Positions 19,144 to 30,941 of a DNA stretch of 59,180 bases are shown here, piece after piece. The position numbers and the translations under genes are program-made. The notes beneath the pieces were generated by a model. That model was given only the letters and a program-made list of their open reading frames with translations. It did no database searches and was not told the DNA's origin. The DNA comes from Propionivibrio sp. (GTDB lineage: Bacteria > Pseudomonadota > Gammaproteobacteria > Burkholderiales > Rhodocyclaceae). Position 1 is the stretch's first letter; each line of letters begins with the position of its first letter. The stretch spans positions 1-59,180 of the forward strand of contig JARKPC010000285.1 in the NCBI GenBank assembly GCA_029975435.1. Reading direction: 5' to 3'.

Positions 19144-20295
19144 CTACTGGCAGATACCCGCCCCCGCCGAGGGGTGGCACACATAGATCGCACCCCGTAA
19201 GCCGGTCGCGGCCGGATAGCGATCGCTGACCGCCGTTCGCACCGGCGCGACGAGCGCGTCGGGAACCAGCGAGACGACGCAGCCGCCGAAGCCGCCGCCG
19301 GTCATGCGCACGCCGCCGGCGTCGCCGATGACCTCCTTGACGATATCGACCAGCGCATCGACCTGCGGGCAGGTGATTTCGAAGTCGTCGCGCATCGAGG
19401 CGTGCGAGTCGGCCATGAGTTGTCCGATGCGCCGCATGTCGCCGGCGGGCAGGGCGGCGGCGAGATCGAGGGCGCGCTGGCTGTCGGTGATGATGTGGCG
19501 GGCGCGTCGGGCGACGACGGGGCCGAGGCTGGCGGCCATGGCCGCGTAGGTGGACAGATCGACGTCGCGCAGCGCCTTGACGCCGAAGAAGCGCGCGGCT
19601 TCCTCGCACTGGCGGCGGCGGGTGTTGTATTCGCTGCCGACGAGGCCGCGCTGGACGTTGGAATTGATGATCAGCACGGCGATACCCTCGGGTATGGCGA
19701 CGGACTGCGTGGCGAGGGAACGGCAGTCGATGAGCAGCGCGTGGCCGGCCTCGCCGCGTGCCGAGATCAGCTGGTCCATGATGCCGCAGTTGCAGCCGAC
19801 GAAGCGGTTCTCGGCGCGTTGGCCGATCAGCGCGAGCTCGGTGGGGTCGATGTCGAGGCCGCCGAGGGCCTTGAAGAACTGGCCGGTGGCGACTTCGAGC
19901 GAGGCCGAGGAACTCAGGCCCGCGCCCTGCGGGATGTTGCCGCTGACGGCGAGGTCGGCGCCGCGCAGGCTGTGCCCCGCCTCCTGCAGGTATTTGACGA
20001 CGCCGCGCACGTAGTTTGCCCACAGGCGGTCGTAGCGCGGTTCGATGGCGGCGGTGAGGCTAAATTCATCGCCTTCGCCGGCGTAGTCGGCGGCGATGAC
20101 GCGCACCTGGCCGTCATCGCGCGGCGACCCGCTGATCACGGTGCGGTAGTCGATGGCGCAGGGCAGCACGAAACCGTCGTTGTAGTCGGTATGCTCGCCG
20201 ATCAGGTTGACTCGGCCGGGGGCCTGCACCGCGAGGGCGGGAGTTGTTCCGAAAGCGGTGATGAAGGCGTCACGCGCGTTGTGCAGCGGGTCCAT
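19144..20295 (-). CDS. galK: galactokinase
   Basis: A 383-residue GHMP kinase that phosphorylates alpha-D-galactose at C1 in the Leloir pathway. The galactokinase signature [15 protein letters not shown] is at residues 27-41, the ATP-binding [13 protein letters not shown] near 125, and [17 protein letters not shown] near the C terminus. It is the last gene of the minus-strand arabinose/galactose operon, 10 bases after galT. Confidence 0.95.
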   Translation of the reverse strand: MDPLHNARDAFITAFGTTPALAVQAPGRVNLIGEHTDYNDGFVLPCAIDYRTVISGSPRDDGQVRVIAADYAGEGDEFSLTAAIEPRYDRLWANYVRGVVKYLQEAGHSLRGADLAVSGNIPQGAGLSSSASLEVATGQFFKALGGLDIDPTELALIGQRAENRFVGCNCGIMDQLISARGEAGHALLIDCRSLATQSVAIPEGIAVLIINSNVQRGLVGSEYNTRRRQCEEAARFFGVKALRDVDLSTYAAMAASLGPVVARRARHIITDSQRALDLAAALPAGDMRRIGQLMADSHASMRDDFEITCPQVDALVDIVKEVIGDAGGVRMTGGGFGGCVVSLVPDALVAPVRTAVSDRYPAATGLRGAIYVCHPSAGAGICQ

Positions 20296-20305
20296 GGTAT
20301 TGCTA

Positions 20306-21337
20306 TCAGGATTCGAGGTAGTGGATGGCGCTGACAGTGCGCAGGCGGTCGGCGGCTTGTTCGGGCGTGAGGTCGCGCTGCGGTTCGGCGAGCATTTCGT
20401 AGCCGACCATGAACTTGCGCACGCTGGCCGAGCGCAGCAGCGGCGGATAGAAGTGCGCGTGCAGCTGCCAATGGGCGTTATCTTCGCCGTTGAACGGCGC
20501 GCCGTGCCAGCCCATCGAGTACGGGAATGAGCACTGGAAGAGGTTGTCGTAGCGGCTGGTCAGTTGCTTCAAGGCGACGGCGAGGTCGCTGCGCCGCCCA
20601 TCGTCGAGGTCGGGGAGCCGACGCGCGGAGCCCTTGGGGAGCAGCAGCGTCTCGAAAGGCCAGGCCGCCCAGTAGGGGACGACGGCCAGCCAGTGGGCGG
20701 TTTCGACGACGGCGCGCGGGCCGCCGGCCTCGGCGGCCGCGTAGTCGAGCAGCATCGGGGCGCCGCACTTCCCGAGGTAATCGCGCTGGTTGCGATCTTC
20801 CGCCGCCGGCTCGTTGGGCACGAAGCTATTGGCCCAGATCTGGCCGTGCGGGTGCGGGTTGGAGCAGCCCATCATCGCACCCTTGTTCTCGAAGACCTGC
20901 ACCCAAGGGTAGGTCGCGCCGAGGTCGACGGTCTGCTCGCACCAGGTGTCGATGACGCCGCGGATCACGCTCAGCGGCAGTTCGGGCAGACTCTTGCTGT
21001 GGTCGGGCGAAAAGCAGACGACCCGGCTCGTCCCGCGTGCCGTCCCGGCCTGGAACAGCGGTCCGGACGGCAGGGGGACTTCGGGCGCATCGGAGGTGAG
21101 CGCGGCAAAGTCGTTGGTAAACACGAAGGTTTCGGCGTAGTCGGGATTCACTTCCCCGGTGACGCGCCTGTTGCCGGCGCACAGATAGCACTCCGGATCG
21201 TGCGCCGGCCGCGCAGAATGGTCAGGCGTCTCTTGCTGCCCCTGCCACGGGCGCTTGGCGCGGTGGGGGGAGACGAGGACCCAGGCGCCGGTCAGCGGGT
21301 TCAGGCGGCGGTGGGGGTGGTCGGCGGGGTCGAACAT
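20306..21337 (-). CDS. galT: galactose-1-phosphate uridylyltransferase
   Basis: A 343-residue HIT-superfamily enzyme that exchanges UMP between UDP-glucose and galactose-1-phosphate. The active-site motif [10 protein letters not shown] contains nucleophile His164. Zinc ligands are CYLC (Cys50, Cys53), His113 (SPDHSKSL) and His162, matching the E. coli enzyme with an offset of two residues. The frame stays open upstream into yjfF, but the protein starts at [10 protein letters not shown] (ATG at 21337). Its ribosome site is weak. No galE is present in the window. Confidence 0.95.
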   Translation of the reverse strand: MFDPADHPHRRLNPLTGAWVLVSPHRAKRPWQGQQETPDHSARPAHDPECYLCAGNRRVTGEVNPDYAETFVFTNDFAALTSDAPEVPLPSGPLFQAGTARGTSRVVCFSPDHSKSLPELPLSVIRGVIDTWCEQTVDLGATYPWVQVFENKGAMMGCSNPHPHGQIWANSFVPNEPAAEDRNQRDYLGKCGAPMLLDYAAAEAGGPRAVVETAHWLAVVPYWAAWPFETLLLPKGSARRLPDLDDGRRSDLAVALKQLTSRYDNLFQCSFPYSMGWHGAPFNGEDNAHWQLHAHFYPPLLRSASVRKFMVGYEMLAEPQRDLTPEQAADRLRTVSAIHYLES

Positions 21338-21378
21338 CGTGGCAATCAAGAGTCGTTTGGCATGCGGAAGTGTACCGT

Positions 21379-22407
21379 CTACTTGACGGCGTCGGCCTGT
21401 TCTTCGGGTTTCTTCCAGTACGAGAAGAGAAAGCCGAGGTTCGTGCCACCGCGTTCGAGCAATCGCTGCATGAGACAGAATGAGCAGAGGAGGACGCCGA
21501 TGGCGATGCGTGTCCACCAGGAGCTGAGCGAGCCGTCGAAGGCGATCAGCGACTGGATGACGCCAAGGATCATCACGCCGACCAGCGAGCCGGCGACGTA
21601 GCCGACACCGCCGGTGAGCAGCGTACCGCCGATCACGGCGGCGGCGATGGCGTCCATCTCCAGCCCCAGCGCGTGCAGGCCGTATCCGGATAGCATGTAG
21701 AAGGTAACCAGCACGCCGCCGAGCGCCGAACAGAAGCCGCTCAAGGTGTAGACCAGCATCTTGGTGCGCCCGACCGGCAAACCCATCAGCAAGGCGGAAC
21801 GTTCGTTGCCGCCAATAGCGTAGACGGTGCGGCCGAAGCGCGTGTACTGAGCGAGAAAAATGGCCAGCGCCAGCGTGAGGAGGGCGATTATGGCGCTGAC
21901 CGAAAGAAAGGCTTCTTCGCCGAAGGCGATCCGGTATTCCGAAACGGCCGCGTAGGTCGGGTCGGTGATGGCGATCGAGTCGATACTGATCACGTAGCAC
22001 AGGCCGCGGGCGAGAAACATGCCGCCGAGCGTGACGATGAACGGTTGCATGCGGAAATAATGGATCAACGATCCCATCAACAGGCCGAAGAGTGCGCCCA
22101 TGGTCAATACCAGCGGCACAACGGCCCAGATGCTCCAGTGGTGCTGCTCGACCAGCGCGGCGGTGACCATCGTCGTCAGGGCGACGATCGAGCCGACCGA
22201 CAGGTCGATGCCCCCGGTGAGGATCACGAAGGTCATGCCGATCGCCACGACGGTGACGAAGGCATTGTCGATCAGCAGGTTGAGGAATACCTGCACGGAA
22301 AAGAAGTTGTCGTAGGAAACGGAGCCGAAGCCGAAGAGCAGCGCGAACAGGGCGCTGGTGACGAGCAGCGGCAGCGTGCGCGTGTTGATGGTGCCGGCCA
22401 GGTTCAT
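21379..22407 (-). CDS. yjfF: sugar ABC transporter permease (YjfF type)
   Basis: A 342-residue inner-membrane permease of the ribose/galactose class. The conserved loop [18 protein letters not shown] is near residue 65; [18 protein letters not shown] lies near the C terminus, and about eight to ten membrane helices are seen. Closest in wording to E. coli YjfF, half of the galactofuranose importer YtfQRT-YjfF. Its ATG overlaps the ytfT stop by 4 bases. Position in an araBA operon makes L-arabinose a likely substrate as well (compare AraZ of Shewanella). Confidence 0.88.
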   Translation of the reverse strand: MNLAGTINTRTLPLLVTSALFALLFGFGSVSYDNFFSVQVFLNLLIDNAFVTVVAIGMTFVILTGGIDLSVGSIVALTTMVTAALVEQHHWSIWAVVPLVLTMGALFGLLMGSLIHYFRMQPFIVTLGGMFLARGLCYVISIDSIAITDPTYAAVSEYRIAFGEEAFLSVSAIIALLTLALAIFLAQYTRFGRTVYAIGGNERSALLMGLPVGRTKMLVYTLSGFCSALGGVLVTFYMLSGYGLHALGLEMDAIAAAVIGGTLLTGGVGYVAGSLVGVMILGVIQSLIAFDGSLSSWWTRIAIGVLLCSFCLMQRLLERGGTNLGFLFSYWKKPEEQADAVK

Positions 22408-23446
22408 GCCGGACCTCCCGAGCGGAGGGCGTGCTTGAGCAACAGATCACGCAAGGCTGGCGACTGGATGATGCACACGCCGAAGACGACGATGGCCTTG
22501 ACCACCATGTTGATCTCGGGAGGGACCCCGAGCGAGTAGATGGCGTAGGTCAGCGTCTGGATGATCAGCGCGCCGACCAGGGTGCCGATCAGGTAAAAGC
22601 GTCCGCCGGCGAGCGAGGTACCGCCGAGGGCCACGGCGAGGATCGCGTCGAGTTCGAGCAGCAGTCCGGCGTTGTTGGCGTCCGCGCTCTTCACGTTGGA
22701 GGTGATGATCAGCGCGGCGATGCCGGCGGTCACCGAGCAGAAGGCATAGACCCAGAACACCAGGGCGCGGGCGCTGATGCCTGAAAAGCGCGAGGCGACC
22801 GGGTTGATGCCGACCGACTCGATGAACAGTCCGAGCGCCGTGCGTTGGGTGAGCAGCAGCAGGACGCCAAGCACGGCGGCGACGATGTACAGCGAGACCG
22901 GGATGCCGAAAATGAAACCGTTGCCGATGAAGAAGAACGGCTCGTAATAGACGGTGACGATCTGTCCTTCGGTGATCAGTTGGGCGACGCCGCGCCCCGC
23001 GACCATCAGGATCAGCGTGGCTACGATCGGCTGCATGCCGGCGCCGGCGACGAGCAGGCCGTTCCACAGGCCGCACAGCAGGGCAACGAACAGCGCGGCG
23101 GCGAAGGCCAGCGGCATCGGCGTGTTCGAGACGTAGGTCTGCACGCCCTCCTTGATCACCAGCGAGCCACCGATCAGCGACGCGGCGACGGCCCCGGCGA
23201 TGGCCACGGTGGCCCCGACCGAGATATCGATGCCGCGAGTGGCGATCACCAGCGTCATGCCCATGGCGATCAGCATCAGCGGCGCAGCACGGTTGAGGAT
23301 GTCGATCACGCTGCCGTAGAGGTGGCCGTCCTTGATCTCGATGTTGAAAAATCCGGGATTGAAATGAACATTGACGAGACACAGCAGAACCAGCGTCACG
23401 CAGGGCCAAAAGAGGTGGCTGCGGGTCAGTTTGAGCAGCGTCGCTT

Positions 23447-23450
<4 letters not shown>
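22404..23450 (-). CDS. ytfT: sugar ABC transporter permease (YtfT type)
   Basis: A 348-residue permease with about eight to ten membrane helices and the family loop [20 protein letters not shown] near residue 65, plus [18 protein letters not shown] near the C terminus. It is the partner of YjfF in a heterodimeric channel. The start is ATG 23450, which overlaps the ytfR stop by 4 bases; the frame is open further upstream but that part is ytfR in another frame. E. coli YtfT is of similar length. Confidence 0.88.
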
Positions 23451-24958
<1,508 letters not shown>

Positions 24959-25010
24959 GACGAATCACCTCCCAACCCATTTGCATTTTTTCGGCGTTTC
25001 CCCGCCGTTG

Positions 25011-25050
25011 AGAAAACCCGAATCCTCCCCTTCGAAAGGGACGATTCGGG
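25011..25050 (-). terminator. attenuator hairpin between ytfQ and ytfR
   Basis: Read on the minus strand, CCCGAATC (25050-25043) pairs with GATTCGGG (25024-25017), with further inner pairing of CCC against GGG around a TTTCGAA loop, followed by TTTTCTC. It lies after the binding-protein gene and before the ATPase gene, so it should give more YtfQ than membrane components. Confidence 0.7.
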
Positions 25051-25060
25051 GCTGTGGCGC

Positions 25061-26017
25061 TCAATACTTCCGGCTCGGGAACTCCTTCGCGGCGGTTTCC
25101 ATCGGGAAGATGCCTTCCTTGGTGTTGATGCGCTTCGGAAACTGCTTGCCGGCCTTCACGTCCTTGACGATTTCCATCAGTTGCGGCCCGAGCAGCGGGT
25201 TGCATTCGACCGAGACGTTCAGCTTACCAGCCATCATGGCTTCGAAGGCGCCCTTCACGGCGTCGATCGACACGATGATGATGTCCTTGCCCGGCTTGAT
25301 GCCGGCTGCCTCGATGGCCTGGATGGCGCCGATGGCCATGTCGTCGTTATGTGCGAAGAGGACCTGGATGTTCTTGTCGGTCTTGAGGAAGGCTTCCATG
25401 ACTTCCTTGCCCTTGGCGCGGGTGAAGTCGCCGGTCTGCGAACGGGTGATCTTGAAGCGCGGCTCGGACTTGATGACTTCCTCGAACCCCTTCTTGCGCT
25501 CGATCGCCGGGGCGGAGCCGACGGTGCCCTGCAGTTCGACGATATTGACGTCGCCCTGGCCCTTGTAGTTCTGCAGCAGCCACTGGGCGGCGTTGCGGCC
25601 TTCCTCGGTGAAATCCGAGCCGATCATCGTCACGTACAGCGACGGGTCCTTGGTTTCGATGCTGCGGTCCGTGAGAACGACCGGAATCTTGGCCTTCTTG
25701 GCTTCCGCCAGCACCGTGTCCCAACCGGTGGTGACGACCGGGGCGAAGGCGATGACGTCGACTTTCTGGGCAATGAAGCTGCGGATGGCCTTGATCTGGT
25801 TCTCCTGTTTCTGCTGGGCGTCGGAGAACTTGAGGGTGATGCCGGCGGCCTTGGCGGCGTCCTTGATCGAGCCGGTGTTCGCGGTGCGCCATTCACTCTC
25901 GGCGCCGACCTGGGCGAAGCCGAGGGTGAGCGCCGAGGCACTGATCGGCATGGCCAGGGTGCCGGCAATCAGTCCGGCGGCGATAGTGGAAATCACGGTT
26001 CTTCTGGTTCTTTGCAT
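25061..26017 (-). CDS. ytfQ: periplasmic sugar-binding protein (YtfQ type)
   Basis: A 318-residue periplasmic binding protein, the same length as E. coli YtfQ. Signal peptide: MQRTRRTVISTIAAGLIAG, cleaved near ASA before LTLGFAQVGAE. The mature start LGFAQVGAESEWRTANT and VVLTDRSIETKDPSLYV are typical of YtfQ, which binds galactofuranose and also arabinofuranose-type sugars. GAGGAG precedes the ATG at 26017. It lies between araA and ytfR, so arabinose or galactose is the expected ligand. Confidence 0.92.
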   Translation of the reverse strand: MQRTRRTVISTIAAGLIAGTLAMPISASALTLGFAQVGAESEWRTANTGSIKDAAKAAGITLKFSDAQQKQENQIKAIRSFIAQKVDVIAFAPVVTTGWDTVLAEAKKAKIPVVLTDRSIETKDPSLYVTMIGSDFTEEGRNAAQWLLQNYKGQGDVNIVELQGTVGSAPAIERKKGFEEVIKSEPRFKITRSQTGDFTRAKGKEVMEAFLKTDKNIQVLFAHNDDMAIGAIQAIEAAGIKPGKDIIIVSIDAVKGAFEAMMAGKLNVSVECNPLLGPQLMEIVKDVKAGKQFPKRINTKEGIFPMETAAKEFPSRKY

Positions 26018-26101
26018 GATGACACTCCTCTTTGGTTGATTGAACAACTGGGTTAACGTCACGACAAAGCTGCGATGAATCAAATCGTCCCTGTGAAATC
26101 C

Positions 26102-26127
26102 GTCACTCCGGCTTGTGCCGGAATGAC
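26102..26127. repeat. palindromic repeat after araA
   Basis: GTCACTCCGGC-TTGT-GCCGGAATGAC, an 11-bp inverted repeat with one mismatch, lies 8 bases past the araA stop and before ytfQ. Its form is like the dispersed GTCATTCCGGC palindromes found in many proteobacterial genomes. It may also act as an RNA stability or processing hairpin in the operon. Confidence 0.6.
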
Positions 26128-26134
26128 AGGGGCA

Positions 26135-27637
26135 CTAGCGGCGCAGGCCGAATGCAAGTTCGTTCCAGCGAATCTCGTTCTTGAAATCGGGAATGTGCGT
26201 CTGGCTGTCGATCAGCAGGAACTCGATGCCGAACATTTCGGCGAACAGGCGCAGGTATTCCGGCGTGACTGCCTGGCTATACACGGTGTGGTGTGCGCCG
26301 CCGGCCAGAATCCACGCCTCCGCGGCGACCGCCAGGTTCGGCAGCGCCTTCCACACGGCGCGCGCGACGGGCAGCTTCGGCAGCGGATGCGGCTGCTCGA
26401 TGACGTCGACGGCATTGACGATCAGGCGGAAGCGGTCGCCCATGTCTATCAGGCTGGCATTGAGCGCCGGGCCGGGCCGGGCCGAGAACAGCAGGCGCGC
26501 CGGGTCGTCCTTCTTGCCGATCGACAGTGGCTGCACGTCGAGCGTGGGCTTCTTCTCGCGGGCGATCGACGGGCAGACTTCGAGCATGTGCGCGCCGATG
26601 ACCAGTTCCTGGCCCGGCGTGAAGTCGTAGGTGTAGTCCTCCATGAAGGACGTGCCGCCGGGCAGGCCGTGCGCCATGACCTTGACGGTTCGCAGCAGCG
26701 CCGCCGTCTTCCAGTCGCCCTCGGCACCGAAGCCGAAGCCCTGCTGCATCAGGCGCTGCACGGCGAGGCCCGGCAGCTGCGGCAGGCCGTAGAGGTTCTC
26801 GAAAGTGGTGGTGAAAGCCGAGAAGCCGCCGTCGGTCAGGAAGCGCTTCATGCCCAGTTCGATGCGCGCGGCATCGGCCAGGTTGGCGCGCTTGTCGCCG
26901 CCCGGACGCACGGCGGCGGACAGTTCGTAGGTCGCGTCGTACTCTTCGACCAGCGCGTTGACCTCGGCGCCGCCGACGGATTCGACGACTTTGGCCAGGT
27001 CGCCCATGGCGTAGCCGTTGACCGAGTAGCCGAAGGCGATCTGCGCGGAGACCTTGTCGCCTTCGGTGACCGCCACTTCGCGCATGTTGTCGCCGAAGCG
27101 CGCGACCTTCATGCGGCGGCTGTCATACACGGCGGCGGCGACACGCATCCAGCGGTCGATCTTCTGCTGCGCGCCGGCGTCCTGCCAGTGGCCGACCACG
27201 ACCGCGTACTGCTGGCGCATGCGCGCCCCGATGAAGCCGAACTCGCGGCCGCCGTGCGCCGTCTGGTTCAGGTTCATGAAGTCCATGTCCATGGTGTCCC
27301 AAGGCACCGGGGCGTTGAACTGGGTGTGGACCTGCAGGTCGGGCTTCTCCAGCACGGACAGTCCGCCGATCCACATCTTGGCCGGCGCGACGGTGTGCAT
27401 CCAGGCGACGATGCCGATGCAGGACTCGGCATGGTTGGCCTCGCGGCACACGGCGAGGATTTCGTCGGGTGTCTTGACGGTCGGCTTGAGCACCAGCTTC
27501 ACCGGCAGCTTGCCGCCGGCATTGAGTCCCTCGACCACGGCGCGCGCGTTGTCGGCGACCTGCTGCAGGGTCTTCGGGCCATAAAGGTGCTGGCTGCCGA
27601 CGACGAACCAGACTTCGAGATTCTTCAGGTATTCCAT
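26135..27637 (-). CDS. araA: L-arabinose isomerase
   Basis: A 500-residue cytosolic enzyme converting L-arabinose to L-ribulose, with a divalent metal. The start [14 protein letters not shown] is diagnostic. The metal/active-site residues of the E. coli enzyme are recognisable: [11 protein letters not shown] (Glu306), [11 protein letters not shown] (Glu333), [11 protein letters not shown] (His350) and [10 protein letters not shown] (His450). It lies 42 bases after araB and before the ABC transporter genes in one operon. Confidence 0.97.
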   Translation of the reverse strand: MEYLKNLEVWFVVGSQHLYGPKTLQQVADNARAVVEGLNAGGKLPVKLVLKPTVKTPDEILAVCREANHAESCIGIVAWMHTVAPAKMWIGGLSVLEKPDLQVHTQFNAPVPWDTMDMDFMNLNQTAHGGREFGFIGARMRQQYAVVVGHWQDAGAQQKIDRWMRVAAAVYDSRRMKVARFGDNMREVAVTEGDKVSAQIAFGYSVNGYAMGDLAKVVESVGGAEVNALVEEYDATYELSAAVRPGGDKRANLADAARIELGMKRFLTDGGFSAFTTTFENLYGLPQLPGLAVQRLMQQGFGFGAEGDWKTAALLRTVKVMAHGLPGGTSFMEDYTYDFTPGQELVIGAHMLEVCPSIAREKKPTLDVQPLSIGKKDDPARLLFSARPGPALNASLIDMGDRFRLIVNAVDVIEQPHPLPKLPVARAVWKALPNLAVAAEAWILAGGAHHTVYSQAVTPEYLRLFAEMFGIEFLLIDSQTHIPDFKNEIRWNELAFGLRR

Positions 27638-27679
27638 TGTTGGTGTCCTTTGCGATGGATCAGCGGTAGGGAGAGGGGG

Positions 27680-29356
27680 TCAGGACGCCTGGCCCGGAGT
27701 GTAGAGCGGCTCGGCCTGTTGCGCCCAGTTCAGGTAGCGCTGGTACAGGCGCTCGAAATGCGGAACGGCCGCCGGGTCGGGCGCGTAGGTGTGTTCGATG
27801 CGGCTGGCCATGGCCTGCTGGGCGGCGTCGACGTTGTCGAAGACCCCGGCGGCGACCGCACCGAAAATCGCCGCGCCCAGCGCGCAACACTGGTCGGAAG
27901 CGACGACGTCGATAGGGCGGTTCATCACGTCGGCGCAGACCTGCATGACTGTCGGTGACTTGCGCGCGATGCCGCCGAGCGCGATCAGGTTTTCGACCGG
28001 TACACCCTGTTGCGTGAAGCATTCCATGATGGCGCGGGCGCCGAAAGCCGTCGAGGCGATGAAGCCGCCGAACACCGTCGGCGCGTCGCTGCCCAGGTTG
28101 AGGTCGGTGATGACGCCCTTCAACCGCTGATTGGCGAACGGCGTGCGGCGGCCGTTGAACCAGTCGAGCACGACGGGAAGCTGGGCGTAGTCGACCTTCG
28201 TCGCCCACGCTTCTGTGAGGGCGGGTAGCAGGTTGTCCTCGACCTGGCGCAACGAATCGGCGAGCGCCGGGTTCTGTTTCGCCGCGAGTTGCAGCGGCCA
28301 GCGCAGCAGGTTGGCGAACCACGCGTACATGTCGCCGAACGCCGATTGCCCAGCCTCGAGGCCGATTTTGCCGGGCACCACGCTGCCGTCTACCTGGCCG
28401 CAGATGCCTTCGATGGCGCGTCCGCCGATCAGCGCCTCATCGGCGATCAGGATGTCGCAGGTCGAAGTGCCGATCACCTTGACCAGCGCGTGGTCGTTGG
28501 CGCCGGCGCCGACCGCGCCCATGTGGCAATCGAAAGCGCCGCCCGCGACAACGACGCTGGCGGGAATTCCCAGCCTGGCCGCCCATTCCGGCGTGATACG
28601 CCCGACCGGCAGGTCGGCGGTGAAGGTCTCGGCAAATAGCGGGTAGGGCAGGTCATCGACGAGGCAGGCGTCGAGTTCGGCCAGGAAGGCGCGCGACGGC
28701 AGGCCGCCCCATTCCTGGTGCCACAGGGATTTGTGGCCGGCCGAGCAGCGTCCGCGGCGGATCTGCGCGGGGCGCGTGGTGCCGGTGAGCAGCGCGGGGA
28801 CCCAGTCGCAAAGCTCGATCCAGTTCTTCGCCGCGGCGCGGACCTGCGCATCCTGGCGAGAGACGTGGAGGATCTTGGCCCAGAACCATTCGGACGAGTA
28901 AATGCCGCCGATGTAGCGGCTGTAATCGGGGAAGCAGCCGCTGTGGCACAGCGCGGTGATGGCCTCGGCCTCGGCAATGGCGGTGTGGTCCTTCCACAGC
29001 ACGAACATGGCGTTGGGGTTCTCGGAGAAATCGGGGCGGAGCGCCAGCACGTCGCCGTTCTCGTCGATCGGTGCGGGTGTCGAGCCGGTGGTATCCACGC
29101 CGATGCCGACGATGGCCGCGCGCTGCGCTTCGCTCAGCGCGGCGACGGTTTCACGCACGGCGTCGGTCATCGCCTCGATGTAGTCGAGCGGGTGGTGGCG
29201 GAAGCGGTTTTCCGTCGGGTCGCTGAAGCGGCCCTCGGTCCAGCGCGGGTAGTACGCCACGGCGGAGGACAGTTCGGTTCCGTCGCGGCAAGCGACGGCG
29301 AGCGCCCGGATCGAGTCGCTGCCGAAATCGAGGCCGAGAACGATTTTTTCCTGCAT
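27680..29356 (-). CDS. araB: L-ribulokinase
   Basis: A 558-residue FGGY-family sugar kinase that phosphorylates L-ribulose at C5. Seen: the ATP-binding start [36 protein letters not shown] (typical ribulokinase), [14 protein letters not shown], and the C-terminal [12 protein letters not shown]. It is the first gene of the minus-strand operon, directly beside the regulatory region. araD, needed to pass the product to xylulose-5-phosphate, is not in the window. Confidence 0.96.
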   Translation of the reverse strand: MQEKIVLGLDFGSDSIRALAVACRDGTELSSAVAYYPRWTEGRFSDPTENRFRHHPLDYIEAMTDAVRETVAALSEAQRAAIVGIGVDTTGSTPAPIDENGDVLALRPDFSENPNAMFVLWKDHTAIAEAEAITALCHSGCFPDYSRYIGGIYSSEWFWAKILHVSRQDAQVRAAAKNWIELCDWVPALLTGTTRPAQIRRGRCSAGHKSLWHQEWGGLPSRAFLAELDACLVDDLPYPLFAETFTADLPVGRITPEWAARLGIPASVVVAGGAFDCHMGAVGAGANDHALVKVIGTSTCDILIADEALIGGRAIEGICGQVDGSVVPGKIGLEAGQSAFGDMYAWFANLLRWPLQLAAKQNPALADSLRQVEDNLLPALTEAWATKVDYAQLPVVLDWFNGRRTPFANQRLKGVITDLNLGSDAPTVFGGFIASTAFGARAIMECFTQQGVPVENLIALGGIARKSPTVMQVCADVMNRPIDVVASDQCCALGAAIFGAVAAGVFDNVDAAQQAMASRIEHTYAPDPAAVPHFERLYQRYLNWAQQAEPLYTPGQAS

Positions 29357-29404
29357 TGCGCAATCCTCGAGGCAGGTGGAACGGAGTGTTTATGGACGGC
29401 ACGA

Positions 29405-29418
29405 TATGGATTAAATGC
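29405..29418 (-). promoter_or_regulatory. AraC-like half-site 1
   Basis: On the minus strand GCATTTAATCCATA, close to the E. coli araI1 sequence recalled as TAGCATTTTTATCCATA. It is oriented towards araB. A second TCCATA lies 14 bases further on (29391-29396), not at the 21-bp spacing usual for AraC. Confidence 0.4.
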
Positions 29419-29522
29419 GTGTCCGGGTTAGGATTGTTCTGCCGTTTATATGCACACAATGGCTTTAATTCGGTACGGAATCGTTCAAAATCAAAGGGTG
29501 ATTTAGAAAAACACGTCGTAGA

Positions 29523-29537
29523 TATGGATAAAGCTGC
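29523..29537 (-). promoter_or_regulatory. AraC-like half-site 2
   Basis: On the minus strand GCAGCTTTATCCATA, sharing GC and TTTATCCATA with E. coli araI1 and with half-site 1, in the same orientation and 118 bases away. It lies upstream of the candidate araB -10 (29445-29450). Confidence 0.45.
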
Positions 29538-29806
29538 TTTAATTGGTCTTTTTCCCGGAAGCCCACTTCCATAGCGGGCAACGTTGGATGTACCGTAATT
29601 TGGTGACCGTTGGTGACGGTGTGTAACCGTCCGGAGTGCACAGGTCGGAGCGATCATGGCGCTCCGGGCGAAACGGTCCGAACCCGGAGTCGAACCTGCC
29701 CGTCCGGCCGATGCCGGGTCGTGCAGCAACAACCAGAACGCAGGATGACCATAAAAAAAGCGTCAGTGGCTATAACCGTATATCCATTTGAATCGGAGAC
29801 AGGATC

Positions 29807-30874
29807 ATGATGAACAGAACAAGAATGCTCGTTGCCTCGCTGTTGATCGGCGCGCTGGGACTGGCGCCCATGGCGCAAGCCCAGGACAAGGGTCTCATCG
29901 GCATCTCGATGCCGACGAAGTCGTCCGCGCGCTGGATCTCGGATGGCGAGAGCATGGTCAAGTACTTCAAGGAAGCGGGGTACAAAACCGACCTGCAGTA
30001 CGCGGAAGACGATATTCCCAATCAGCTTGCCCAGATCGAAAACCTGGTGACCAAGGGGGCCAAGGTGCTGGTGATCGCCGCCATCGATGGCACGACGCTC
30101 TCGGATGCGCTGCAGAAGGCCGCCGACAAGGGCATCAAGACGATCGCCTACGATCGCCTGATCAAGGGCTCGAAGAACGTCGACTACTACGCCACCTTCG
30201 ACAACTTCCAGGTCGGCGTGCTACAGGCCAATTCGCTGGTTGATGCGCTGAAACTCAAGGAAGGCAAGGGGCCGTTCAACATCGAACTGTTCGGCGGATC
30301 GCCGGACGACAACAACGCCTTCTTCTTCTACGACGGCGCGATGTCGGTGCTCAAACCCTATCTGGACAGCGGCAAGCTGGTTGTGCGCAGCAAGCAGATG
30401 GGCATGGACAAGGTCGGCACGCTGCGCTGGGACGGCGCCGTGGCGCAGGCGCGCATGGACAACCTGCTCTCCGCGTTCTACGGCAAGGACAAGGTGCACG
30501 CCGTGCTGTCGCCGTATGACGGCCTGTCAATCGGCATCCTGTCGTCGCTGAAGGGCGTCGGCTACTGCACCGCGCAACAGCCCTGCCCGTATGTTTCCGG
30601 CCAGGATGCGGAAGTCCCGTCGGTCAAGTCGATCCTGCGCGGCGAGCAGTACTCGACCGTGTTCAAGGACACGCGCGAACTCGCCAAGGTGACGGTCGGC
30701 ATGGTCGACGCGCTGCTTAGCGGCAAGCAACCCCAGATCAACGACACCAAGACCTACAACAACGGCATCAAGGTCGTGCCGTCGTATCTGTTGAAGCCGG
30801 TCAGCGTCGACAAGACCAACTGGAAGACGGCGCTGATCGACACCGGTTACTACAAGGAAAGCCAGGTGAAGTAA
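29807..30874 (+). CDS. chvE: multiple-monosaccharide-binding protein (ChvE type)
   Basis: A 355-residue periplasmic binding protein. The signal peptide runs to about residue 25 (cleavage after AQA, before QDKGLIG). [19 protein letters not shown] and [17 protein letters not shown] segments match ChvE/MmsE, which binds arabinose, galactose, glucose, xylose and others in the periplasm and, in Agrobacterium, also signals to VirA. A CGGAG site precedes two adjacent ATG codons. It heads the plus-strand chvE-gguA-gguB operon, opposite araB. Confidence 0.93.
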   Translation: MMNRTRMLVASLLIGALGLAPMAQAQDKGLIGISMPTKSSARWISDGESMVKYFKEAGYKTDLQYAEDDIPNQLAQIENLVTKGAKVLVIAAIDGTTLSDALQKAADKGIKTIAYDRLIKGSKNVDYYATFDNFQVGVLQANSLVDALKLKEGKGPFNIELFGGSPDDNNAFFFYDGAMSVLKPYLDSGKLVVRSKQMGMDKVGTLRWDGAVAQARMDNLLSAFYGKDKVHAVLSPYDGLSIGILSSLKGVGYCTAQQPCPYVSGQDAEVPSVKSILRGEQYSTVFKDTRELAKVTVGMVDALLSGKQPQINDTKTYNNGIKVVPSYLLKPVSVDKTNWKTALIDTGYYKESQVK

Positions 30875-30891
30875 GTCGCTGCATGCAGGCC

Positions 30892-30916
30892 GCGCCCCGT
30901 TTTGCGGGGCGCTTTG
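30892..30916 (+). terminator. attenuator hairpin between chvE and gguA
   Basis: GCGCCCCG (30892-30899), loop TTTTG, CGGGGCGC (30905-30912), then TTTGT. The short T-run suggests partial termination, leaving more binding protein than ATPase/permease. It mirrors the ytfQ-ytfR hairpin. Confidence 0.7.
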
Positions 30917-30941
30917 TATGTCCGGAACAGAAGGAGAATCG

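Larger units (their letters stand above)
29357..29806. promoter_or_regulatory. divergent araB / chvE control region
   Basis: 450 bases without a gene, more AT-rich than its flanks in the first half. Contents: AraC-like half-sites at 29405-29418 and 29523-29537 and a further TATGGA at 29391; a minus-strand -10-like TATAAA at 29445-29450 facing araB; a plus-strand TATAAC at 29771-29776 facing chvE; TATCCAT at 29781-29787 close to the chvE start; and a perfect 7-bp hairpin CGGAGCG/CGCTCCG at 29646-29666. The araC gene is two operon steps away. Reading is by eye. Confidence 0.6.

Noticed and set aside
26075..27958. A 627-codon plus-strand frame opposite araA
   Set aside because: araA is certain on the other strand with all active-site residues; this frame is a shadow.
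29391..29410. Paired TATGGA motifs 14 bases apart as a full AraC site
   Set aside because: AraC half-sites are normally 21 bases apart; only single half-sites are claimed.
29671..29705. A tRNA T-arm look-alike (minus strand GGTTCGACTCCGGG)
   Set aside because: The flanking bases do not pair as a T-stem and no acceptor, D or anticodon arm can be found.
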